Positions 19,401-26,594 of a stretch of 35,459 nucleotides of DNA are shown here, in pieces. How positions within the stretch are numbered: the stretch's first letter is position 1; every line of letters begins with the position of its first letter. Source of the stretch: a virus. Below the pieces are notes generated by a model. That model did no database searches. It was given only the letters and a program-made list of their open reading frames with translations, and had not been told where the DNA came from. Made by a program: the position numbers and the translations under genes. The stretch is taken from positions 1-35,459 of the IMG/VR virus record IMGVR_UViG_3300028073_000022. One strand, 5' to 3'.

Positions 19401-22400
19401 CTCAATCTTTTAGTTAAATCTGGCAAAATTGTAGCAGGAACAACGAGATCTGAAACTACTAATGATTGAGTTGTTAAAATAGCAGAAGCTGATGAAGATG
19501 AACCTTGTATAATTAGTGTTTCATTGCTTGTGCCATCTGAATCTACATAATAAATACCATAATGCATAGTCGGCACTTGGCCAGTAGTGCTTGAAAGTGC
19601 ATATAAATTTAATTCCCAAACACCAGAAGTTATAACTGTTGAAGTTAAAGCGCCAACTTGAGTCGTAAATGTTCCAACCAAATAATTATTTGCTATATTT
19701 AAACTACCAGTTGTAATTGTGGTTTGTGTTCCGGCATTTACACTCGTTAATAATTCTCCAGTTTGCGGATATGATCCACCGGTAGTATCAAAAAATAAAA
19801 CTAAACCGCCACTAACACCGGCGTTTCCTTGAAAACCTTGATTACCCTGTAATCCTTGACTTCCTTGTAAACCTTGGTTGCCTTGATTGCCCTGTGATCC
19901 TTGAGTACCTTGAAAACCTTGGTTACCTTGGAATCCTTGATATCCAGAATCGCCCTTATCTCCAGTTCTTGCAAAAGTAAGTAATACTTCATCATCATTA
20001 GAAAATGTTCCGCTTCCAGATAAATAAGAAATTGTAACATCAAAAAAACTAGGTTCTTCTTCTGAGGAATTGCTTATAGTATAAAGTGCAAATACTGTAG
20101 AGTCATTTTTCTTAGATAATTTAAAATGACCTTTTATAGTGCTTGTTGAAGCAGAGATTGTATTTAAGAATAGCGAAAGATCTATGTTTGCATTATTTGG
20201 ATTATCATCAATTATAACATGCGTAGCTGATGCAAGAGAAGCGTTATTAAATCTTATATAATTGTCACCTGGGTCGTTGATTGAGTAATTATTTGTGTCT
20301 ATTTTATATTCAACTGTTACGCCACCAAAGCTACCAGTTGATCCCTGATATCCTTGGCCACCTTGATTTCCTTGAAAACCTTGTTCACCTTGTGAACCTT
20401 GTTCCCCTTGGAAACCCTGACTACCTTGATCACCTTGTGATCCCTGTTCCCCTTGAAAACCTTGGTTACCTTGATCACCCTGTGACCCTTGTTCTCCTTG
20501 GAAACCTTGGTTACCTTGGTCACCTTGTGACCCTTGTTCGCCTTGAAAACCTTGGTTACCTTGGTCACCTTGTGATCCCTGTTCCCCTTGGAAACCTTGG
20601 TTACCTTGATCACCCTGTGACCCTTGTTCACCTTGGAAACCCTGATTACCTTGATCACCTTGTGATCCCTGTTCCCCTTGGAAACCCTGATCACCCTGTG
20701 ACCCTTGTTCTCCTTGGAAACCTTGGTCACCTTGTGATCCTTGTTCCCCTTGGAAACCTTGATTGCCTTGATCACCCTGTGAACCTTGTTCCCCTTGGAA
20801 ACCCTGATCACCTTGTGATCCTTGTTCTCCTTGAAAACCCTGATCACCTTGTGATCCTTGTTCCCCTTGAAAACCTTGATTACCCTGTGATCCTTGTTCT
20901 CCTTGAAAACCCTGCTCGCCTTGTAATCCTTGATTTCCTAATAAACCTTGATTCCCTTGAAATCCTTGATTACCTTGATTTCCTTGGTTACCTTGAAACC
21001 CTTGGTTGCCTTGAAGACCCTGATTACCTTGGTTACCCTGCGACCCTTGAAAACCTTGGTTACCTTGAAATCCTTGTTGTCCTTGAGATCCTTTAATAGG
21101 ACCAACATTTTGCCAATAAACAGGACTTGATCCTGTATAAACAACACCGTCACCTATTGCAGCGGAACCATTAGATGGATTTGGACATGCTTGAGAAGCA
21201 GTTCCTTGTGCTGTTGATGTAAGTAGCCACATATCACCAAGTACAGCACCAGAAGTTTCATTATTAAATATATTTTCCCAAGTATCAGATCCCTGTATGG
21301 TAACTCCTGCTCCAGTCTGTCCTTGACTACCTTGAATACCTTGGTTTCCTTGAAATCCTTGATTTCCTTGATAACCTTGTGAACCTTGTATTCCTTGTGA
21401 GCCTTGTATTCCTTGGTTACCTTGAAAACCTTGAAATCCTTGATTGCCTTGTTCTCCTTGAGATCCTTGGTTTCCTTGAGATCCTTGAGATCCTTGACTA
21501 CCTTGAGAACCTTGATTCCCTTGAAAACCTTGGCTACCTTGGTTTCCTTGAAAACCCTGTCTACCTTGAAATCCTTGATTACCTTGAAACCCTTGATTTC
21601 CTTGCAACCCTTGAAAACCTTGCGAACCTTGAAAACCTTGATCGCCAACTAAAACAAAAGATACAGAAATTAATTCATTTGCGATTAAAGAAAACCCAGC
21701 ACTAGATTGAACATGAGAAACATTAAAAGAACCATATGTTCCATTAACTGTAGTAGAAGATGTTATTTTAAATACTGTAAACTTTGAAGGATTTGTTATT
21801 GATTGAATAAACAATATTGATTTTGTAGAATTTGTAGAATTGTCAAAAAGACTATATATCTCATGAACTTCATTTCCATTAATATCATAAGCACTTAAAC
21901 TTAATGTTGTTGCAGAAGATATAGTGAGGTTGTTGAATCTTAACTGAGATGGTGTTGGAACACCGGAGATAGAAGTGCTATATATATATTTAATTGATGG
22001 GGCATTTATACCTTGATAGCCTTGATAGCCAAGCTCGCCTGTTATATTAACATCCCATATACTTGCGCTTCCAGTTCCTGTTACATAATCAACATCTACA
22101 GTTATTTCATTTGTTACTGGATTTGTAGAAGTTACTTTTCCTTCTAAAAAATCATCATTATTAGTAATGTCAACTATTCTTACTCTTACGCCAGCCCTAA
22201 ATGATAATATATTAGAAATTACTAATGTTTTTAATCCGATTGTTTTTGTTAATGTTGATAAAGATTCAGAAAAACCAAATGAAAAACCCTGAGAACCTTG
22301 AACACCTATAATTCCTTGTTCGCCTTGAAACCCTTGATTTCCTTGATTTCCTTGCGAACCCTGTGAACCCTGCGTTCCTTGATTTCCTTGAAAACCTTGT

Positions 22401-22522
22401 GAACCAGTAATTACGCCTGGAACAAAATTAGTTCCATCGAACTTAATTACTTGTCCAGAAGCGGGAACTCCTACAAAATCATCTTGATCTTGTATTCTCG
22501 ATGGTTTTTTGCTGAAATGCAT
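16445..22522 (-). CDS. Giant collagen-like modular fibre protein (2025 aa)
   Basis: ATG at 22522, 3 bases after the sulfotransferase stop, with only a weak ribosome-binding site (TTGGAA). Seven collagen blocks of Gly-X-Gln triplets (X mostly S, F, N, E, D, Y) alternate with globular modules. Approximate residues: collagen 40-76, globular 77-290, collagen 292-404, globular 405-475, collagen 477-730, globular 731-850, collagen 852-902, beta domain 905-1075, collagen 1077-1225, CBM5/12-like 1226-1280, collagen 1281-1334, C1q/TNF-like jelly roll 1335-1490 (ITFAYSGVYSI, IWLKKNG, LNAGDYLELAW), collagen 1495-1684, and C-terminal tail domain 1685-2025 with TYAFSALIVARRTDA and IRWVAKV motifs common in phage fibres. 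The protein is most likely a long trimeric fibre. Little Pro occurs at collagen positions, so Gln and packing rather than hydroxyproline would have to stabilise the helix. Confidence 0.9.
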   Translation of the reverse strand: MHFSKKPSRIQDQDDFVGVPASGQVIKFDGTNFVPGVITGSQGFQGNQGTQGSQGSQGNQGNQGFQGEQGIIGVQGSQGFSFGFSESLSTLTKTIGLKTLVISNILSFRAGVRVRIVDITNNDDFLEGKVTSTNPVTNEITVDVDYVTGTGSASIWDVNITGELGYQGYQGINAPSIKYIYSTSISGVPTPSQLRFNNLTISSATTLSLSAYDINGNEVHEIYSLFDNSTNSTKSILFIQSITNPSKFTVFKITSSTTVNGTYGSFNVSHVQSSAGFSLIANELISVSFVLVGDQGFQGSQGFQGLQGNQGFQGNQGFQGRQGFQGNQGSQGFQGNQGSQGSQGSQGSQGNQGSQGEQGNQGFQGFQGNQGIQGSQGIQGSQGYQGNQGFQGNQGIQGSQGQTGAGVTIQGSDTWENIFNNETSGAVLGDMWLLTSTAQGTASQACPNPSNGSAAIGDGVVYTGSSPVYWQNVGPIKGSQGQQGFQGNQGFQGSQGNQGNQGLQGNQGFQGNQGNQGNQGFQGNQGLLGNQGLQGEQGFQGEQGSQGNQGFQGEQGSQGDQGFQGEQGSQGDQGFQGEQGSQGDQGNQGFQGEQGSQGDQGFQGEQGSQGDQGFQGEQGSQGDQGNQGFQGEQGSQGDQGNQGFQGEQGSQGDQGNQGFQGEQGSQGDQGNQGFQGEQGSQGDQGNQGFQGEQGSQGDQGSQGFQGEQGSQGEQGFQGNQGGQGYQGSTGSFGGVTVEYKIDTNNYSINDPGDNYIRFNNASLASATHVIIDDNPNNANIDLSLFLNTISASTSTIKGHFKLSKKNDSTVFALYTISNSSEEEPSFFDVTISYLSGSGTFSNDDEVLLTFARTGDKGDSGYQGFQGNQGFQGTQGSQGNQGNQGLQGSQGLQGNQGFQGNAGVSGGLVLFFDTTGGSYPQTGELLTSVNAGTQTTITTGSLNIANNYLVGTFTTQVGALTSTVITSGVWELNLYALSSTTGQVPTMHYGIYYVDSDGTSNETLIIQGSSSSASAILTTQSLVVSDLVVPATILPDLTKRLRIKIYVNIRQNNSSATFEFRDNTQTHIHTTLVSNPATGPQGYQGLQGQQGSQGHQGNQGFQGIQGSQGSQGNQGFQGQQGSQGNQGNQGFQGEQGSQGDQGNQGFQGEQGSQGDQGNQGFQGEQGSQGDQGNQGFQGEQGSQGDQGNQGFQGEQGSQGDQGSQGFQGEQGSQGDQGNQGFQGSQGPEIFDYLGSYNNGVTYSVGQAVTYDGSLYVMTVYIGAAGYIPPSYPSNWQLVLSKGDQGSQGFQGNQGSGYQGSQGSQGSVGLQGYQGASITGPQGSQGSQGTTGATGAGGALGYWGSFWSTQDQFITTANTEYLITYNNSDADNNGVSVVSNSRITFAYSGVYSIIFSVQLVNANVQIQDASIWLKKNGSNVSDTDSKWSVVESHGGTDGHAIGTVNFVLKLNAGDYLELAWQATNTDVSLQYVAAASPAPAIPSIILTATQVLYTQVGPQGYQGNQGNNGSQGYQGLTGPQGNQGYQGNTGSQGNQGNNGVQGSQGYQGNTGSTGSQGNQGYQGNTGSQGYQGYQGATGSQGNQGATGPQGSQGSIGSQGNQGATGSQGSQGSTGSQGNQGATGSQGSQGFQGNQGIQGLRGFQGYQGFQGVQGSQGFQGSQGDQGSQGDQGYQGDQGSQGDQGSNSSPGGSQYYFQYNDGAGSFAGAVGLEYQATSGIDTGAYATSASQTPLGIFGANSQTANLLDFRNSTGATTYSYFDYTGRFVSNLANNASDGGGQIYLDGSGGNRIDFGANGYAAPSFNTRSSGTKIVLWPEVSSTTVDYALGIEMNTLWFSIPTTTNYFKWYAGTTNIATLEANGSFSINGFISAGANATTRSLTGSAFALSSGAFSSAGDAQSRTVTLRCSTTNGTQTVMTSDGSAQDTYNHLSLPNDTTYAFSALIVARRTDANDESAGWKIEGVIDRNATAGTTALVGSIIITTIGGDSSWSVDAVADTAYGSLKILVTGEASKTIRWVAKVDTVEVTG
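18871..19185 (-). repeat. 45-bp tandem repeat array in collagen block 5
   Basis: Three perfect 45-base copies lie at 18961-19005, 19006-19050 and 19051-19095, flanked on both sides by diverged copies. One unit encodes five triplets (GNQ GFQ GEQ GSQ GDQ). The perfect copies imply recent expansion or gene conversion. Copy number could vary in frame. Confidence 0.92.
20376..20930 (-). repeat. 45/36-bp interspersed repeat array in collagen block 3
   Basis: The same five-triplet unit as in collagen block 5 recurs here, mixed with a four-triplet version (36 bases) that lacks GNQ. Copies differ at synonymous sites more than in block 5. The shared unit suggests exchange or duplication between the two blocks of one gene. 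Confidence 0.85.
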
Positions 22523-22525
22523 TGT

Positions 22526-23089
22526 TTATTCCAAGTATTTTGGAGTTATTCCTGTAGTGCATCCATCTATATATGATACACCACAAAAATCTGCTAATTG
22601 ATTTGCAATCTGATTAGTATTTTGCATCAAATCTGAATAATTTATAGTTATTTTTTTACCATTAAAAGAATTGAATATATTTTGACAAATTTCATGCTGT
22701 TTTTCTATGGTATCTGGATTAGCTTGTCTACCAAGTAAAGAAACATATTCTTGATAAGATTTTTCTATATTTCTCATAGACCATATTAAACCAATGTTTA
22801 AATCACAATCATTAATTAATTTTGCAAAAACACCTTTTCTTAAAAGATCAAAAGATCTTATTCCCATTTTATTAAAAACGCAGCTTTCTTTTTTTAATTT
22901 CCAATATGTAGATGTATTTAATGAAATATAATTTGAAAATTTATCATTAAAACTACCAGTTGGATACCACAATGCATTATCAGATTGTGGACTTTTTTCA
23001 GACATACTTATGCCCAAAGAACTAATTATTTTTGATATAACGCTAGTTCCAGATCTATATGTTCCTAAAACTATATAACAATCGTTCAT
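22526..23089 (-). CDS. Small sulfotransferase-like protein (187 aa)
   Basis: ATG at 23089, sharing ATGA with the end of the upstream glycosyltransferase gene. The N-terminus YIVLGTYRSGTSVISK (residues 5-20) is the PAPS 5'-phosphosulfate-binding loop of sulfotransferases. IWSMRNIEKSYQEY (102-115) fits the 3'-phosphate-binding motif with Arg106 and Ser111. The length is short compared with typical family members (250 or more residues). The known reaction of the family is transfer of sulfate from PAPS to a hydroxyl or amine, often on glycans. Between glycosyltransferase genes and a collagen-like fibre gene, a virion glycan or a fibre residue is a plausible acceptor. That substrate is inferred. 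Confidence 0.8.
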   Translation of the reverse strand: MNDCYIVLGTYRSGTSVISKIISSLGISMSEKSPQSDNALWYPTGSFNDKFSNYISLNTSTYWKLKKESCVFNKMGIRSFDLLRKGVFAKLINDCDLNIGLIWSMRNIEKSYQEYVSLLGRQANPDTIEKQHEICQNIFNSFNGKKITINYSDLMQNTNQIANQLADFCGVSYIDGCTTGITPKYLE

Positions 23090-24012
23090 TCTAAATCCTC
23101 ATTTCTATCATTAAAAAATTTATTAATATCTTTTAGTAAATTACTATTTCCGACATATCTATATATACCCTGTTCTATAGCAAGATCTTTTTGCAATGAA
23201 AAATCATTATTATCTAATAAATCAAATCTAGATGCATATTGTCTATCTATTTTATTTCCATGATTAAGATGAAAAACCGGCTGATCTATATAATCAATAT
23301 CAATATTGTTTTTGGGCAAAGTTAATAAATCGTCAATAAAGTTGTTTTTAAATTTTTTATACTTTATAAATGGTATACTTTTTGTTTCTTCTAAATCTAA
23401 CCACTTGATTATATTTATTGTGTCTCCTCCGCCAACTATGCATTTATCATATAGAGGGTTATTTAATAATGTTTCTTTTTTGGTTATCCAAGCTATACCT
23501 GGATTTCCATAAACAAAGTCTTCTGAAAATAGCGTTTTTTTATAACCATCTTTTCCGCCAGAAACAACGACTTGTTTTGAAATAGAATCGTGTTTAAATG
23601 TATAAAATCCATTGTATTTAGTATGATTTCTAGGTAAATAATGAACAGAAGAGAACGGTTGAATAAATAAGTTTTCTTTATTATCAATTTTTTGTTTTGC
23701 TTGTTCTATCCAGTCTTCTTCTGAAAAAAGAATATCTCCATCAATAAAAGAAACATATTTTATATCATCCGTTAATTTTTGACAAACATAATTAATAACC
23801 CTTTCCTTCTGCCATAATAACTGATCTGTTTGAAATTTTATAGTTCCTGGAAATGGCAAATCAAAACTACCATTTGTAGAAATTTCTATCGGTATAATTA
23901 TAGCATTATATTTTGATAGATTATTATGACATATATAAAAATTATTTAATAAGGATTTTCTTTTATAATGATTCCAATAATACATTATTATTGCAACATC
24001 ATTATTTATCAT
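23086..24012 (-). CDS. Glycosyltransferase, GT2-like with DGD motif (308 aa)
   Basis: ATG at 24012, coupled by ATGA to the upstream gene. LLWQKERVINYV (65-76) precedes YVSFIDGDILFSEEDW (86-101), where D91-G-D93 is the metal/nucleotide-sugar binding motif of GT-A fold transferases. Further along, a GGGDT segment and the C-terminal HGNKIDRQYASR pattern are shared with phage and giant-virus glycosyltransferases of the same layout. There is no signal peptide or membrane segment, so it acts in the cytoplasm. The donor sugar cannot be told from sequence; a GDP-deoxymannose made from the dehydratase product is one possibility. Likely acceptors are virion proteins or another sugar. Confidence 0.82.
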   Translation of the reverse strand: MINNDVAIIMYYWNHYKRKSLLNNFYICHNNLSKYNAIIIPIEISTNGSFDLPFPGTIKFQTDQLLWQKERVINYVCQKLTDDIKYVSFIDGDILFSEEDWIEQAKQKIDNKENLFIQPFSSVHYLPRNHTKYNGFYTFKHDSISKQVVVSGGKDGYKKTLFSEDFVYGNPGIAWITKKETLLNNPLYDKCIVGGGDTINIIKWLDLEETKSIPFIKYKKFKNNFIDDLLTLPKNNIDIDYIDQPVFHLNHGNKIDRQYASRFDLLDNNDFSLQKDLAIEQGIYRYVGNSNLLKDINKFFNDRNEDLE

Positions 24013-25010
24013 ACTTTAACCTTTATATTTGAAGTGTAGTTTTGTAATGATATATTCATAACTTGAGCTTCTTGCAAAGAAATACTTCTGTTAAGAAACA
24101 CGCTAAAAGGGAAATAAGCTAAGTATCTTGTTTTAATTGAATTTTCTATGTCTTGATGAGTTGAGTATACAACCGCATAATTTTCATTGTCTGGAATAAA
24201 GTTATCATCAACAAAAGTAACTCTATCCTCAAGACCAAATCTTTGTAACCAAATTTTATTATCTATAAAATCAATTTTATTTTTTGGTTTATAAGAAATA
24301 ACTTTACATCCAGCTTGTGCTAATATTAACAAATCTGCTGCGGAAGAACCAATGTATATAATATTATTATTAACTATCAAACTGGCTAAATCTATATAGT
24401 CATTATTAAAACTTCTATTTGGAACACCGTCAGGAAACACTATTGGAAATTCTAAAAATTGATGTTCAAGTTTTATATTATCTGTTGCTAAATTAACTTT
24501 CGGCCAAAAACAAACAGTATTACAAAATTTTAAAAATTGATTTAATGTTTGAATTATTGAATTTCTATCATGTACTTTTTTAATAAACTTTTTTAAATGC
24601 CTTGAAGAGATTAAAAATGGGCCGGTCGTAGTTTCTTCTATATATGAAGTAGTTGAGTATTCTGATGATTTACTTTCTGGCATTGGACCATTACATATTT
24701 TTAAAACAGCCAAATCAACTTGATATCTAAGCAACGGTTTCCAAGTTGATAAATTGTTATAAACATGCGGAGATAGCTTTTGAGAATTTTCTACAAAAAT
24801 AAAGTATTCGTAAGAATCTAGCAAAGATGCTTGCTCTAAAAAACTATAAAAATATGAATTTCTATTTTCTTTTTCAAGAGATACAACTTTTCCGACAAAA
24901 TCTGTATAATTTACATTGCTTGGAAATAATTTATTTTGAAAGCAAACTAAATTTGTTAAGGGTTTTGTTCCAACTCTAAATTCTGTTGATCTAGCATTAC
25001 ATACTGCCAT
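24009..25010 (-). CDS. Putative two-domain glycosyltransferase/methyltransferase-like protein (333 aa)
   Basis: ATG at 25010 with a strong TAGGAGGAAAAC ribosome-binding site, the first gene after the capsid terminator. Residues 60-145 recall GT25 transferases: YEYFIFVENSQKLSP (68-81) sits where family members have an ILEDD motif, and FLISSRHLKKF (132-142) where they have the YlISrkaa helix. The acidic pair of that motif is absent here, so activity may be lost or use other residues. Residues 215-275 look Rossmann-like (IIYIGSSAADLLILAQAGCKVISYKP, then LEDRVTFVDDN), as in SAM-dependent methyltransferases of the FkbM type. Both assignments are tentative. It is coupled by ATGA to the next glycosyltransferase. 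Confidence 0.7.
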   Translation of the reverse strand: MAVCNARSTEFRVGTKPLTNLVCFQNKLFPSNVNYTDFVGKVVSLEKENRNSYFYSFLEQASLLDSYEYFIFVENSQKLSPHVYNNLSTWKPLLRYQVDLAVLKICNGPMPESKSSEYSTTSYIEETTTGPFLISSRHLKKFIKKVHDRNSIIQTLNQFLKFCNTVCFWPKVNLATDNIKLEHQFLEFPIVFPDGVPNRSFNNDYIDLASLIVNNNIIYIGSSAADLLILAQAGCKVISYKPKNKIDFIDNKIWLQRFGLEDRVTFVDDNFIPDNENYAVVYSTHQDIENSIKTRYLAYFPFSVFLNRSISLQEAQVMNISLQNYTSNIKVKV

Positions 25011-25029
25011 GTTTTCCTCCTAAAAATAT

Positions 25030-25058
25030 ATTATAGGAAGAAATCGGGAATGCAATAA
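25030..25058 (-). promoter_or_regulatory. Candidate promoter for the glycan/fibre operon
   Basis: On the minus strand a perfect TATAAT lies at 25035-25030, with TTATTG 17 bases upstream (25058-25053) as a poor -35. Transcription would begin near 25023, leaving a short leader that still holds the AGGAGG ribosome-binding site of the gene starting at 25010. It lies just beyond the capsid-gene terminator, where a new start would be useful. The region is AT-rich, so a chance match is possible. Confidence 0.4.
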
Positions 25059-25083
25059 AAAAAGGCAGAGCTTTCGCCCTGCC
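25057..25083 (-). terminator. Rho-independent terminator after the capsid gene
   Basis: The minus-strand transcript reads GGCAGGGC, a GAAA tetraloop, GCUCUGCC (8-bp stem with one G-U pair), then seven U residues. The C(GAAA)G loop is unusually stable. It begins about 25 bases downstream of the capsid stop and is by far the best terminator in the window. The plus-strand copy is also followed by a T-rich run, so it may work in both directions. Confidence 0.88.
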
Positions 25084-25107
25084 CTTTTTATTTTTATATA
25101 GGTCTTA

Positions 25108-26097
25108 TTAGAAACCGCCCAAGAGTACACGGCGGTTATCGAGAACAGCGAAACCGTGTTCACCAAAACCGTACATACCCATCCTACGCTGACGATGGAA
25201 AGTAGGATCTTCAAAGATCTCGATTTCCTGACGAACAGGCATAACGAAGCTGTCACGCTTCTCAAGGTCAAGACCAACGACCAACTCGCTCTTGCCAGAC
25301 AGAGAGCCAGACAAGGTAGAGGTGTAGTAAAGCTGGTATTCCTGACCAACACCAAGTTCATCAATCTCATGAAGATTTACGCCGAAAACCTGAGATAAAC
25401 CACCTTCCTGAGAAACAAAAATTTCTCGGCGGGTGAAGTCATCAACTTCGTTAATATCCCAAGTGCGAATATCTTCCATAGCTTCTGGAGATACATACAG
25501 ATCGGTAAGCTTTCCACGATTAATGGAAGTGCTGTTACCACCAGCATTCCTACGCATCACGGTCTTCATCAAGGCAATAAGCCTCTTGCTGAAGTAACCA
25601 GCGGTAGCAACGCTGTCAGTCACAAGAAGGTTCCTACCTTTACCAGCAGCGATGATTACATGCCAACCATCATTATTGTTCTTGCGGGTAAAAGAAGCTT
25701 CAAGGGTCTGCATTGCACGACCAACAATATCCCAACGAGCATCACGAAGATACTTAAGGGAGAAGTCGATGGAAGCACCAACTTCATAGGTCTGTACAGT
25801 CAGATAATCGCCTTCAACATGGCGTTCTGGAATACGACCTTGGGAAGGAATGGTGTAAGCGATGAAGTCCTTCTCAGAACCTGGAGACAGGAAATCGAGA
25901 GGGAATTCAACAGCAGTACCTGGCTGGAAAACAACCTGTTCAAAGATGTTTCCAAGAATATCGCCCTTCAAAACGCCTTGGCGCAAAGGAAGGGTAAGAG
26001 CCTTGGCAAGTTCCTTCTGAGCAGCTACAGCAACTTCATAATTGTTGCTACCAGCCTGTTCAGCAAGTTTAACCATTTCTGGAGTTGGGGTCTTCAT
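25108..26097 (-). CDS. Major capsid protein (329 aa)
   Basis: ATG at 26097 with GAGGAGA upstream. Length, position after protease-scaffold and decoration genes, and a following strong terminator fit a major capsid protein. The N-terminal arm is helical and charged, followed by FEQVVFQPGTAVEFPLDFL and a beta-rich body ending EHGFAVLDNRRVLLGGF. HK97 fold is assumed, since no short motif defines it. Base composition is clearly richer in G+C than in the fibre genes and codons look optimised, as expected for the most abundant virion protein. The scaffold and decoration genes share this feature. Confidence 0.85.
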   Translation of the reverse strand: MKTPTPEMVKLAEQAGSNNYEVAVAAQKELAKALTLPLRQGVLKGDILGNIFEQVVFQPGTAVEFPLDFLSPGSEKDFIAYTIPSQGRIPERHVEGDYLTVQTYEVGASIDFSLKYLRDARWDIVGRAMQTLEASFTRKNNNDGWHVIIAAGKGRNLLVTDSVATAGYFSKRLIALMKTVMRRNAGGNSTSINRGKLTDLYVSPEAMEDIRTWDINEVDDFTRREIFVSQEGGLSQVFGVNLHEIDELGVGQEYQLYYTSTLSGSLSGKSELVVGLDLEKRDSFVMPVRQEIEIFEDPTFHRQRRMGMYGFGEHGFAVLDNRRVLLGGF

Positions 26098-26118
26098 GGT
26101 ATTAGTTTCTCCTCTTTA

Positions 26119-26580
26119 TTATACGATTGGAAGGTCAATGAATACTTTTGCATACCCATCAGAATCAACTCCACCAAGGAATTGACCGACCTTTGGAGTT
26201 CCAGAGGTCTGAGTATCGGTTAGCAAACCATTAGCTGCCAAATAAGCGGATTCGCCAGCTGCTGGAGAAACCCCAGAAGCGATCTTATCAGTAACAACCC
26301 ATCCCTTCGTAAGAAGAGGAACTTTTTCGCCAACCAACTGTTCATCTTTGTGCCAGTTGCGATGCTGACGAGTAATGTCGATGGACACTACATCTGCCAA
26401 GCAAAGACCAGCTGGAACAAGGCCGGAAGGATTAGATGCCCTAGTTACGGTAGCTACATCATCAGCCAAAGCACCGGAACCGGAAACGCCGAATACCAAT
26501 ACTTCGCCCTTTTCAATTTCGATATTGCAAAGATTGCTAATATCGGTAACAACAATGTTGCGATCTGGTTTAAGAGCCAT
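26119..26580 (-). CDS. Putative head decoration/capsid accessory protein (153 aa)
   Basis: ATG at 26580 with AAGGAGAAA upstream. The protein is beta-rich and has the layout of small head proteins between scaffold and capsid genes: an early KGEVLVFGVSGSGALADDVATVTRA stretch, LAANGLLTDTQ in the middle, and a C-terminal VGQFLGGVDSDGYAKVFID similar to DUF2190-like decoration proteins. There is no signal peptide. The role is inferred mainly from gene order. G+C content is raised like that of the capsid gene. Confidence 0.78.
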   Translation of the reverse strand: MALKPDRNIVVTDISNLCNIEIEKGEVLVFGVSGSGALADDVATVTRASNPSGLVPAGLCLADVVSIDITRQHRNWHKDEQLVGEKVPLLTKGWVVTDKIASGVSPAAGESAYLAANGLLTDTQTSGTPKVGQFLGGVDSDGYAKVFIDLPIV

Positions 26581-26594
26581 GAGAATGTTTCTCC

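Noticed and set aside
18871-20930. Regular repeats resembling a CRISPR array
   Set aside because: Repeats are direct, in frame, without unique spacers, and encode collagen triplets.
18853-21705. Several long plus-strand and alternate minus-strand frames with Leu/Gly or Lys/Val repeats
   Set aside because: They are out-of-frame or antisense readings of the 9-base collagen triplet repeats; nothing else supports them.
16445-22522. Eukaryotic origin because of collagen and C1q-like domains
   Set aside because: Both occur widely in phage fibre proteins, and the neighbours are phage head genes with bacterial ribosome-binding sites.
25660-26223. 187-codon plus-strand frame across the capsid and decoration genes
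   Set aside because: Antisense to two well-supported genes, spans their boundary, and shows no recognisable protein features.
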